In this document: piece by piece, positions 52,941-64,000 of the stretch
Layout: every line of letters starts with the position of its first letter
Numbering within the stretch: position 1 is the stretch's first letter
Assembly (NCBI GenBank): GCA_028023455.1
Contig: JAQFVV010012396.1
Coordinates: forward strand, 22,446,750-22,510,749
From: Epiperipatus broadwayi
Taxonomy: Eukaryota; Onychophora; Udeonychophora; Euonychophora; Peripatidae
Direction: 5' to 3'
Length of the DNA: 64,000 nt
The notes under the pieces: generated by a model
Told to the model about the DNA's origin: nothing
Database searches by the model: none
Seen by the model: the letters and a program-made list of their open reading frames with translations, nothing else
Made by a program: the position numbers and the translations under genes

Positions 52941-53971
52941 TGACAATATTGCAACTTAAATTATTTAAGAGTAGTTTTAATTTAACTTCCTTCTTTATCT
53001 TTACATTCTCTCCTTTTTTAAAAGAGAAGTTTTCATTTTCGTTATATGTTTAACAATAAAAGAAAATAAAAATAAATTTTTAATTTTTATTATCCACTTG
53101 CTGTCATTACAGCAGTTCAAAAAAAATATCTCTGGCAGTTCTATTTTTTTTTTTTAGCCAATTAAATTTCGTCTCATTTGCATATCTGTTTTAAAAAAAT
53201 GAAAATGAAAAGAAAGAAAAATATGTTTATCTTATCATATCCTATAAATCAATTTTAAAAAAAAATTAAATAAATCCTTCAATTAAACCAAAATAATATT
53301 TAGGATTATTTAAAAAGAAAAACAAATAAATATTATTTGTTTTTTATTTATCTCACTATCCTTAAGTTAACATGATGTTAGTTTTCATTTTTAGGTTAAG
53401 CACAGTTTATCTGAATTAGTGTTTGGAAAGCGAGCAAACCTAACATATGAAAAAAAGAGAAAAAAAGGGATATACAATAAATACAATTATACAATAATAA
53501 TAAAAAAATTATATAATTTGACTGTTCAATAAATTTGAACACAAGGGACAAGCATACTAAATGCCAACCATGATTATGAAGTCATCAGGAAAGAGATAGA
53601 TAAATTTTTACTAGTTCTATCAAACTATTTATATTTTGTATCAAAATATAATGTTACAATATATATATAATGTTTTTATTCAAATCAATCATTTCTGCCT
53701 CGATTTAAAAAAAGTAATTTTAAAAAATCTGTTGAATAGTTTTGTTTATTCACTAATGATTCACTAGTTAATTTATGTAAATCTTTTTCCAACTTACAAA
53801 ATTTTTGTTTATATTTGAAAACTTTCAGATAGTTAGCTAAATTAAAATATAGTACTGCTAATTAAAAATTTGCTACATGTAGTAATATGTTGATACTAAT
53901 TTGGACATTTTTTTTGTCTACTAGACAGCCATATTGGATGAAGATGAATCTGTTTTAGAACTGGTGTAAAA
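52941..53971 (+). repeat. 1.03-kb dispersed direct repeat, copy 1
   Basis: Matches 62634-63657 end to end in the same orientation, from tgacaatattgcaacttaaa to gccatattggatgaagatga plus about 25 bases. Differences are substitutions and homopolymer lengths. There are no terminal inverted repeats, tail or obvious duplication. It contains ttacaatatatatataatg with a short (TA)n. Element type is unknown; no open frame is conserved between the copies. Confidence 0.9.
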
Positions 53972-55288
53972 GATATATTCTATAATGAGTATATTTTTTG
54001 ACAAGAAAATAATTAAATTATTATAAACTTTTTAAATATTAGTTTTATTTAAAAATTATGTTTTTTGACACTATATCATAGCTTCACCTTGACAGTAATG
54101 TATCTCAGAATAGAGATAAAACATCACTTTTTGCATTTATGAATAGATCAAAGAGTATATTATTAAAAAGTTACTTAAAGTTAAATAGTATACCTTATTA
54201 TCTTTAAATGCTTTATTTAAAAAAATAATATTTATTTATTCATTGTTAACTTTTTCAAGAATTTATCATATTTCAGTGACAAATATTATAAATAACACTA
54301 TTGTGAAAATGACTTTATAATATCTATATTTAAATTTAAGAAGGGAAATATCTCAAAACTTGTTGCATGCATTCATTTTTCAAGAAATTTATTATATAAT
54401 TTAGGCTATGTTCCAGAAATATTAATGTGAAAGTTAATTTTCACACTTATTATTTTCCATTTTCCAGAATGTTTGCTCTTCATTATAGCCATTAATGACC
54501 TATAAAATGTGTTTATGAAAATTATTGCTCTTTATATATTTATTAATAAATGATAAAATGTATTTTCAAATAAATGCCCAAACATAATTATACAATAGGC
54601 TATGTAAAAAATACAATGACTATTTTAGAAATTTGTTCTTCATTATAATCATCAATGAATAATATTAATTTAAAACTACTTCTAACTTATTATTATGCTG
54701 TGTTATAAAATGTGATTTTTGAAGTAATTTATTATTCATTAATTTTAATTATCAATAAATTATAAAATGTATGCTATCAATAGGAAATACTAATTTTATT
54801 ATATGATATTCAACTTAAAATATTTAATATGCACCATATTTGTTATTTTGTTGATTAAATTATATTACCCAGTGTGAATAGCTATGTATTCATGGTATTT
54901 AACTTTTGCTTCATGTTTTGTAAACTATTGTGTGTGTGCAAATTTAATATATTTTACAATAGACTGGAAAATCTATAGGATATTCCACAACTTTATTTTA
55001 GTCGCTGTATTCAATATTATGGTAAGAATTTTAAGATGAAGGACTCTTTATTTTAATTTTTGGTAATGGTATAATTATTCATTTTTAAATATTTATAATA
55101 CTATAAATACTGTGTATCATGTCTATGTATTTTATTTTCTATACACTTTATAAATTATTTATGACATATTTTATATATAAATTTTAAAAAACATTCCTAC
55201 CATGATAATATTCTAAAGTATTATTTTCCCCTATTATGAAGCTATTTATTTTGACTATGTATGCAAATTCTGGAAAAGGTAGAAGCTG

Positions 55289-55319
<31 letters not shown>

Positions 55320-58300
55320 TTGTTAATTATTTTGTCACAATTATATATTAAGTTATGTTGAACACTATTTGTTATTTGTATCAATTGTACACATCATTTA
55401 ATGTTAGTTGTTTTAAAGGCATTATAACATTAGCCTCACTTATTGATTATCTTACATTGCCAGTGTATTTTAAGAGATTGTTGCATTAGTCTTTCTCTTA
55501 ATGAATATTTTATCTTGCAAGTAAATTTTAAAAGAGATAGTAGTTTAGATTCTCTCTTACATCGTTGTATATTTTCCTAGTTAATTTATTATTTGTTTAT
55601 CATATATTTAAGCAAATAATGCTTTATTGAGACAAACCCTTATTGGGGCTCATACCAGATAGTTTATTCTCATTATCTTTCTGACTAGTGATAAAGTCCT
55701 AGTTCATTTATTGTTTTCATATGTAAATGCTTTTTATTGACTTTATGCCATCATCACATGTTGCATTTGTTTTCATACTCTTTAATGTAGATTATTTTGT
55801 GAGATATTTTGTCTAAAGCCATGGGTAGGGTACTATCATGAATTTATCATAGCAATTGATATTTTATAACTCTGGCAGAACATCTTCCTTACCTTCAGTT
55901 ACACTATTAGTCTATCTGAGCAGTTTGTTTGTTTGTATTGATATGCCTATACAGAATGTCAAGATGTTATATCCAGTAAAATATTTTATGCTAAATTTAA
56001 AATTGTATATGTAGTTTCATCAAATAATATACATCTTCTTCAACATTCATTATCCAATAAGGGTTAATAAGTTGATATTTTAATTATGATGTTAAATATG
56101 ATTAATTAGTAACTTTGTACATTGAATATGAAACCTTATTAAAATATCAAAGATATAGGTTTTGTTAACTGTTAAATATTATTTTATTATTTATTTAGTT
56201 TAAAATGTAATAAATAATTATTTCCATATTACACTTTGTTTTTTTTTTCTTTTTGAGGATTCATTTTGATACTTTGTAAGAAAGCTAGATATTTGACTTT
56301 TTAATGTATGTAATGTTAAATAAATGTCATTTTTATTATTAACTTACGGTTACCCATTCTTTTTTATCATATACATAATTTCACTGCACCATCTCATGCA
56401 AAGTAGGGTCTCATTTCTATCCACTTTTAACAACAGTTTTGTTTTTATCAATGTATTTTTTACCATAATACCATCCTGTTTTCAGCCAGTTATCTCTCAG
56501 AAGTCAGAACAACTTTTCCCACTATAGATATATTTAAAAAATACACTTTTTAAGTAAGTCATGTAGCACATGTTACAAATTAACTTTGTACATATACTTT
56601 TCCTTTTATAATATTAAATAATTAAAATTGTTATTTTTGTAAAGTAACAATTATTTGCAAGTCGGCAACAATTAGAAGTACTAAATATAGACTTACTTAT
56701 ATATTAATATATTGTAATGGTACAGAAAAAAGTAACATGGGAAGATGAGAAATCATCATGAACTTTGAATAATATAAAACAAATATACAATGATAAAAGG
56801 AATAAAAGCATGAGAATCAGCATGGAAAAACCAATACAAGTAGTTATAACAATAACAAATTACAAACTACAAATTATTCTCATTACACATAAACCATCAA
56901 TATTCATCTTTTGTGACTGGATTTAAAAGAGATACAATCATCAAAAGAAAGGCTAATGAAAGAGCCACTGCAAATTTAGGATAAAATATAATACAATAAT
57001 CTATACTTAAGTGCTAATCTATCATAAAAATAATAAAATAAAGCTGGAATACTGATTCATGGTGATCATTATCAATGTTTTGGCCTTACGATACTATGAG
57101 TGTATAGGCCCACTATAACTTAATTTCTAATTGAAAAATGAAAAGTCTTTAAAGGGTGATTGATAACTTAGTATCATTCTGAAAACTATCTGGATGTGCA
57201 ATCACAGAAATAAAATACATATATAAATAATTTAATGAGTATGCTCTATAGAGCTATCTCAATATCATATAATCTTAGAAACTGTTAATGTAAGCAAGAG
57301 AAAGTGTAAATGTATCAGCTTATTCTATTTTAATTGAAGTGTATTATTATGATAATTTACACATTCCTATGTAAAATTAAGTCACATGCATTGCCAATTT
57401 ATAGAACAGGTAGCTGGAGAAATAAAATCTTTACTATTATTTAAAAAAAAAACAATTATTAATAAACTAACTGAATAATAATTAAGAAAATTAAAATAAT
57501 ATAATATATTATTTCAAACTTAAATCTATTTTAACAAAAATATAATTTCCTATAGCAAATATGATTAACCAGTTGATTTTTATTCATTAAATTAATTAAT
57601 TTTTTAATTTCAATAAGTTATTTCTTTTTTAATAGCTAAAGCTGGAAAACAACTTTTAACAATACAAGATAAAAAACATAGCTTAAACATTTTTTTAATT
57701 TTGGATGGAAAATTAAATGAATTAATAAATATGGTTCAAATTAAACACTGATCAATTAGGTCTATTTTTACAAAAAAAAAGATTATTTAGTAACTTTTCT
57801 CCTTTTTTAAATAAATAAATAAAATTTGTAACTGTTTTTCTGTTATGCCAAAAATAAGATATTTTAATTACCTTGATTTAATAAATACTGATTATTGTTT
57901 TAGAAAAAGATAAAGAGAAAAAAATAAGTTTAATTAATTAAAACCAAATTTAACAAAAATGTTGAAACTTTTTTTCTTTTAAAAATCTCATAGAAATAAA
58001 TTGTACCTATTTATCTCTTATCACATTTTAAAAGTTAAAATTACAACTTTTTAATACCTAAAAAAAAAAAAAACTTTTCTCTTGGTACATTTTTTAAAGT
58101 TAAACCTGGAAATAATTAAAATTACTGAATAGAGATAATAATAAAATTATTTGATTTAATACTTTTCTTTTTCTTTTATAAATCTTAAGCAATAATAATA
58201 ATATTCACATTATTGTTTTAAAAGCAATGTTTGGGGACTATCACATTATCATTTAAAAAATTTAAACTTTTAAATAAATTAATATTTGACAATATAAACA

Positions 58301-58927
58301 AGAACATGTGGTAAAATTAAATCTATCAATTCACTATTAATTAACTCATTTTAAATTTAAGAAACTTGTAATATTTGACATGGCCAGAGTTGGCTTCTGT
58401 TTAAAATATTGTATTATATTTTTTATTAAGTCTAATAATATTGAATCCAGAACTCTTTTTATAAAAACAAGAAACTCCCTATTTTGTATTTATCAATTTT
58501 ACAATGCAAGATTAAATTTTCAAAACTACGTTGCTCCATTATGCAATAATAAAAATCATTAGACATCATTTGTGCACTAATGTTTATTCAATAAAACTAT
58601 TCTCTTATAATATTCTATTGATAATGTTATTATTTTAATAATAAAATAAAAAAGAGAAACATTTCTAACATCTAATGATTTTATGAGAGTATTTACAAAA
58701 TATATTCCAGAAGCAAAACAAAAAATATTTCATAATTTATGAATACAATTCTTAATTTCTTTCATTAAAATATTTTGAATAATTTTTAAATGAAAATTAG
58801 ATGTAAAGAGATTAAAAAGAATTGCCTTTGACAATATTTTAATAATTGAAAAACTTTATTATTATGAGAAGTATCTTCAAATTTGAAATGCTAGAATAAA
58901 GTATTTGTAAAATAATATAGGTGCTAT
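53972..58927. other. AT-rich DNA, no gene seen
   Basis: A (TA)n tract is at about 55290-55315. The segment ttcttcattataatcat near 54635 echoes ctcttcattatagccat near 54476, a decayed local duplication. Otherwise empty. Confidence 0.5.
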
Positions 58928-59348
58928 GGCAACTGACTGCAAAACTACTTTTTACTTAAAAACAAAATAAAATTATATTACTCTGCAAGCACTTTCAAGA
59001 GATGTGCTCTCATCTTCATAGCTCTGAGTAAAGTAATTATATGCAAATTATGCAAAGTTCAAAGATTAATTACTCATTTCTTTGAGATCACAAAGCATGT
59101 GGCATGATGTAAAAAGAAAAGTTAAGGGGACCTGCTTCATTGTGATGGATTGCAATGTCATAAACTGCAAGGACACATGCTTTGTGATCTCAAAGAAATG
59201 GAGTAATTAACATATGAACTTTGCACAATTTGCATATAATTAATTTACTCAGAGCTATGAAGATGAGAGCATGTCTCTTGAAAGCAATTGCAGAGTAATA
59301 TCATTTTATTTTGTTTTTAAGTAAAAAGTAGTTTTATGGTCAGGTGCA
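58928..59348. mobile_element. 0.42-kb foldback element with ~174-bp arms
   Basis: Arms 58928-59101 and 59174-59348 are inverse along their length (shared aaaactactttttacttaaa, atcttcatagctctgagtaa, tttgagatcacaaagcatgt). The 72-base loop is unique. Outer ends ggcaactgac and gtcaggtgca are similar but not identical. No coding capacity and no clear duplication. Confidence 0.85.
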
Positions 59349-59478
59349 TTTTACAAATATATTTTTGCATGCAAAGTTTTTGATTTAGTTTTGAATTACA
59401 ATGTTAGAATAAAGTATGTAAAGGCAGATAAATAAAATTAGACTGTCTTTAGGTAAAACATAAATATGGCATGGAATA

Positions 59479-59554
59479 ATGACAACTATTTTAAGATAAA
59501 CTTATGCAATATATATATATATATATATTGCATAAGTTTATCTTAAAATAGTTG

Positions 59555-59593
<39 letters not shown>
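59479..59593. repeat. longest (TA)n palindrome, perfect 32-bp arms, plus (TA)n
   Basis: Left arm 59479-59510 starts atgacaactattttaagata. The right arm 59527-59558 is its exact inverse. About 16 bases of (TA)n lie between, and a further ~35-bp (TA)n run follows. No difference between the arms was found. Confidence 0.95.
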
Positions 59594-59596
<3 letters not shown>

Positions 59597-59740
59597 TGAC
59601 CAAAAAGTACTTACCCCAATTTGTAACAGTCTAAATTAATAATTTAATACACATTTATTACCATACAATTCAGTCTAGTCCAGGGTACACCACGAAGGCT
59701 AATCGCAGCATTACTTAAAGGTACATCAAGTTAATACTAA
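59594..59740 (-). mobile_element. possible Tc1/mariner-like 3' end
   Basis: gtgtgaccaaaaagtactta follows TA directly, resembling a Tc1/mariner terminal repeat with TA target. The minus strand inside it translates to LAFVVYPGLD, after one stop, which could be a transposase C-terminus. No partner end was found in the window. Low confidence. Confidence 0.3.
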
Positions 59741-62633
59741 ACTGTACTATTCTTTTAAATAACTATAATTCTCCTTAATTACTGGATTTCAAATGACATT
59801 CTCAAATCTTAATTTATGATTTATAATAATTCATGCAATATATTTCTTAAAACCACACTATGACCTTAATTTACATTTTTATTTGATTAAGACCCGATGG
59901 CAGACCATAGACAAGATGATAGAATATATGAAACTACTAATCATCACATGGTGAATATGAACCATTAAACTAGATAGTAATAATTATAATCTGCTCCATA
60001 ACATCATAAATGGTAGCTAATCACATATTCAGGATTAAAGAACAGAAATGCTATATAGAGTAAATGCTTTGCAATGGAAGATAATCAATATGAATTTTGA
60101 GTTATTTCTTCATTAACTAAAATATTAAATTAAATCAATAGCATTGAAACTCTTAGGGATAGATAAGGCATCTGTTATAATTTTAGAAAATAGGTTCAAT
60201 TGTTCTACTGGCTAGCAAATTTATTATTAATTTAGGTATTAATGTTGCAAATATCATTAGAGGTAACAAAATCTGGATATACCCCAGTATTGACAAAGCA
60301 AAACTGCAGTGATGCAGAAGGTAAATGGAATTTTATTATATCTTATACATCACAAAATATCCTAGAATAAGCATTAAAATACTCTCTGGATGCTCCAGTA
60401 AACCTTGTATACATCATCAACAGAGACAAGATGTACTGTGCTGTTTATGGTCTATTTACTGTGTTCGATATCTGACTCTATATGTAACTAAGAGCAATGG
60501 TACAAGTAAGTTAGGTTATTAAATTAACATTTATTTATGACTCAATAAATATGAAAATAGTATTTGCTTAACAATATTCATAATTTTACATAAACAATAA
60601 ATAACATAAAATAACATCACATATAATTGTTCTACATGGACAATGTATATTAATTGGGTAAGTAAATAATCAAAATAAAACAAAGTAAAGTACTATCACA
60701 TGTACTTATTTCTGTGCATGGATATGTGCAAAAATTTCAAATAATATAATCTGAAATTTTATTACAAATGTGTTATTTTTATTTTTATGGGAATGAGAGC
60801 TTCAAATTCAGACAATGGCACCTCCAATATGTCAAAACCAGAACCAATACACTTATAGAAAAATTATAGTAACAATGAGAACCATTGGAATTAATAAACC
60901 TATGAAATTTAACTACAATGAGATATGAAATCAAAAGAAAATTTAAATTGCAACTCAGCTGAGTTGGGATACCATATAATTTACCTATAATAAATTGTGA
61001 CCATAATTAACTTAACGCCCTTTTATAGCTGATAACAAAACACTTACAACAAACATTAAGAGGAGTGAAACAATGTAAGTATTATAATGTCTACTCAAAC
61101 ATACATTTGTATAATGAGGATCAATAATATACCTGTGGGGGTATTCATTTGCACAAGAAATAATCAGAGTAACTAGCATAATTGCAGAATGTTCAGTAGA
61201 ATAACCACCAGAACTGAAACAAACTTAAAGGATATACAAACCAATAATAATAATTATTTTGTGGATTAACAATCAATACAGAATGATATTAAGAAGTTAA
61301 TATGAACCCTTCCCAGATAAATTAGAAACAAATCACCCTCATTTATTTACTAAATTGGAAGGCATATGCTGTTTTGCAAGCATAATTCAAGACCAAAAGA
61401 TGTAATAAAACTCTATTACAGGAAACAGTTGAGCTAACAACCAACCATAGACCAAATTGTATGAAAGAATATTACCTAATATTATGATGTGCATAAGCAC
61501 AGAACCCTAAAAAGATGTACAGAATTAATCCATGTGATTATGATATGTTATAGACTCATTGTATGAATCATGAGACCCTTCCACAAGCACTGTTCCTTAA
61601 ATTGGCTGTCGGCAGACCCTATACTCATGTTAATAATAATTATTTTACACAATAAATTATATATACCATGAACTTTACATATTTATAAAATAACATAAAA
61701 TACAATCAAATATAAAATGCATGTTTATTAAATTACTACACTAGGTTCAAATACATGTTATTTAAATCCATTGGCTATTAGCCAATCAATTAATATACAC
61801 TTCATAAACTTAATGATAAATGTAATTCAAATAAATATTTCTCTTTTTTTTAAACAACACAAAATCTTAAAAGTTGATTATACATTTATTCATCTCCATT
61901 TATAAGGAATACCCAAAAGTTAATTGATTTGTATATAGGTTCTCTAAGAATCTGTGATATTTGAGAGTTAGCATAGATATTTAAATCAAATTATCTTCAA
62001 AAGTTAATGAAATTGCATGGTTTTGTTTTAAGGATTATTCTGAAATTGAAATGTTTTACTACCTTTGATTTATGAATGTCGAAAACAAAGAATGATTTTT
62101 AAAGCAAACAATTGACTCATAAATGCTATAACAGCATAAATAGTTTCATGCATGGCTATTATTTTTTGAACACATTTTGTAATTTCAAGAAGATAACTAA
62201 CAATGTTGTTTCTAACATAAGTTCAGAAGGAAACCATAATTAATTCTTCATTGTTGAGACAATAGTACACAAAAGGTTTAAAGACTGCATATCATTCTGC
62301 ACATGTATAACACTTCCATATGTGTTAAAATTCATGAAAGCAAAATGTATCCAATGTTAAACACAGTACTTTGTTCTGCACTTTCACAACACTGCCATTA
62401 GTGTTAAAGTTTTGAAGGTAAAACTTTATTCAAGGCTAAACATAGTCTGTAAACAATAAGATATTTCAAATATACTGACATTTTACAGCTGCTATTTCTG
62501 TTGTCATGGTTAACGATTAATTTTTGTACATTTCTGTTGTAGACTTTGTGAAAGATTATCAACATCTATACCCACTGTTGGCAGAACTGAACAGATTTAT
62601 TAGGATTTAGCTATACATTTTGCTATTCACACT
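59741..62633. other. AT-rich DNA, no gene seen
   Basis: Sequence around 60230-61640 is slightly less AT-rich and may be an old retroelement remnant, but no motif is recognisable. At about 62290-62450 a diverged tandem duplication (period about 79; ttctgca, cattagtgttaaa-type landmarks) is present. Confidence 0.45.
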
Positions 62634-63657
62634 TGACAATATTGCAACTTAAATTATTTAAGAAAAGTTTTCATTTAACTTCCTTCTTTATCTTTACATT
62701 TCCTTTTTTAAAAAAAGTGTTCATTTTCATTATATGTTTAACAGTAAAAAAAAAATAAAAATTAATTTTTAATTTTTATTATACACTTGCTGTCATTACA
62801 GCAGTTCAAAAAAAATATCTCTGGCAGTTCTATTTTTTTTAGCCAATTAAATTTCTTCTCATTTGCATATCTGTTTTTAAAAAATGAAAATGAAAAGAAA
62901 AAAAAATGTGTTTATTTTATCATATCCTATAAATTAATTTAAAAGAAATTAAATAAATCCTTCAATTAAACCCAAATAATATTTAGGGTTATGTAAAGAG
63001 AAAAACAAATAATAATTATTTTTTTTTATCTCACTATACTTGAGTTAATATGATATTGGTTTTCACCTTTAGGTTAAGCACAGTTTATCTGACTTAATGT
63101 TTGGAAACAGAGCAAACCTAATATATGAAAGAAAGAGGAAAAAAGAGATATACAATAAAAAATTATACAGTAATAAAAAAGGAATTATATAATCTCACTG
63201 TTCAATAAATTTGAACACAATGGACAAGCATACTAAATGCAAGCCACAATAATCAAGTCATCTGGAAAAAAATAGAGCAATTTTTACTAGTTCTACCAAG
63301 CTTTTTATATTTTGTTTCAAAATATAAGGTTACAATATATATATATATATATAATGTTTTTATTCAAATCAATTATTTCTGCCTTGATTTAAAAAAAAGT
63401 AATTTAAAAAAATTTGTTGAATAGTTTTATTAATTCACTAATGATTCACTAGTTGTTTTATGCAAATCTTTTCCCAGTTTACAGAATTTTTGTTCGTATT
63501 TGAAAACTTTCAGATAGATAGTTAAATTAAAATACAGTACTGCTAATTAAAACTTTGCTACATGTAGTAATATGATGTTTTTAATTTGGTCATTCTTTTT
63601 GTTTACTAGACAGCCATATTGGATGAAGATGAATTTGTTTTAGGGTTGGTATAAAAA
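62634..63657 (+). repeat. 1.02-kb dispersed direct repeat, copy 2
   Basis: Partner of 52941-53971. Its internal (TA)n (63333-63352) is about 4 units longer than in copy 1, at the same position, showing that the microsatellite predates the duplication and has since changed length. Confidence 0.9.
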
Positions 63658-64000
63658 AATACCAATAATCTTCAGCATACTGAAAATCCCATTTCTTTAA
63701 AGACGGGATTGTGATTAAATATGAACATTGAATAATTTATGACTACAAATTTGCTACTGAATTTATAGAAATATTATTTGAAAGTATTTTAGTTTTGCTT
63801 TTTTGGATTATTTTTCAATATTTTAAAATATAGTAATCAAGAAGTTCATTACAAAATTATACTGTATAGACAAGGAATGAAAACTTGATATGTATATTTA
63901 GATGCAGGAAGATAAATTCAGAATTGTTCGTTATAAATAATGTTTTTGATTGACTATGGTTGTGAAAGTTTTAAAACTATGTTTCCAGTTATATTTTTTT
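63658..64000. other. AT-rich DNA, no gene seen
   Basis: Nothing recognisable up to the window end. Confidence 0.5.

Overview
This is a strongly AT-rich eukaryotic window with no protein-coding gene that I can support as intact. It looks like intergenic or deep intronic DNA of a large animal genome. The mix of very long (TA)n tracts, tRNA-derived SINEs, a decayed RTE-type LINE, non-autonomous hAT elements, many palindromic MITEs and hammerhead-ribozyme repeats fits a mollusc best, most likely a cephalopod such as an octopus. That assignment is an inference from repeat content, not from a marker gene.

Layout. 0-5 kb holds a 0.33 kb foldback element with a 15-bp target-site duplication, then a 2.1 kb hAT-like element interrupted by a (TA)n tract. 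5-13 kb is mostly featureless AT-rich DNA with a purine/pyrimidine low-complexity block (7.9-8.6 kb), a TTAA-flanked MITE (9.1 kb) and a 124-bp tandem duplication (9.5 kb). 13-20 kb carries four copies of a hammerhead-ribozyme repeat, two of them beside or inside a foldback, plus a decayed coding-like region on the minus strand (18.0-18.9 kb). 20-24 kb holds two palindromic MITEs, a half MITE, two SINE copies and a double (TA)n palindrome. 28.3-30.1 kb is a tandem array of a ~378-bp unit ending in an inverted copy. 31.6-36 kb has a MITE, a long (TA)n tract, another hammerhead repeat and a young SINE with a perfect 13-bp duplication. 37.4-40.1 kb is a nearly full-length but dead RTE-type retrotransposon, followed at 41.8-42.4 kb by a second reverse-transcriptase fragment. 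42.8-43.7 kb is a 0.9 kb foldback containing the only hammerhead with an intact catalytic core. 45.0-45.8 kb is an hAT-like element. 45.9-64 kb is mostly featureless apart from MITEs, a 1-kb dispersed direct repeat (52.9 and 62.6 kb), a 0.42 kb inverted repeat (58.9 kb) and (TA)n palindromes.

Main result. Seven dispersed copies of one repeat carry a type I hammerhead ribozyme fold: stem I with an internal bulge, stem II GUGCU/AGCAC, the core boxes CUGAUGA and GAAA, and a minimal stem III. In better-preserved copies a tRNA-like segment with a B box lies about 90 nt downstream of the fold. Paired substitutions between copies keep stem I base-paired. One copy (43299-43359) keeps every core nucleotide; the others carry different single core mutations or are truncated. 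In one copy the tiny stem III has expanded into a (TA)n hairpin. The second theme is a recurrent structure in which unique sequence is mirrored on both sides of a (TA)n tract. Comparison with sister copies, and with the LINE reading frame, shows that one arm is a secondary inverted copy of the other, which points to (TA)n-nucleated template switching.
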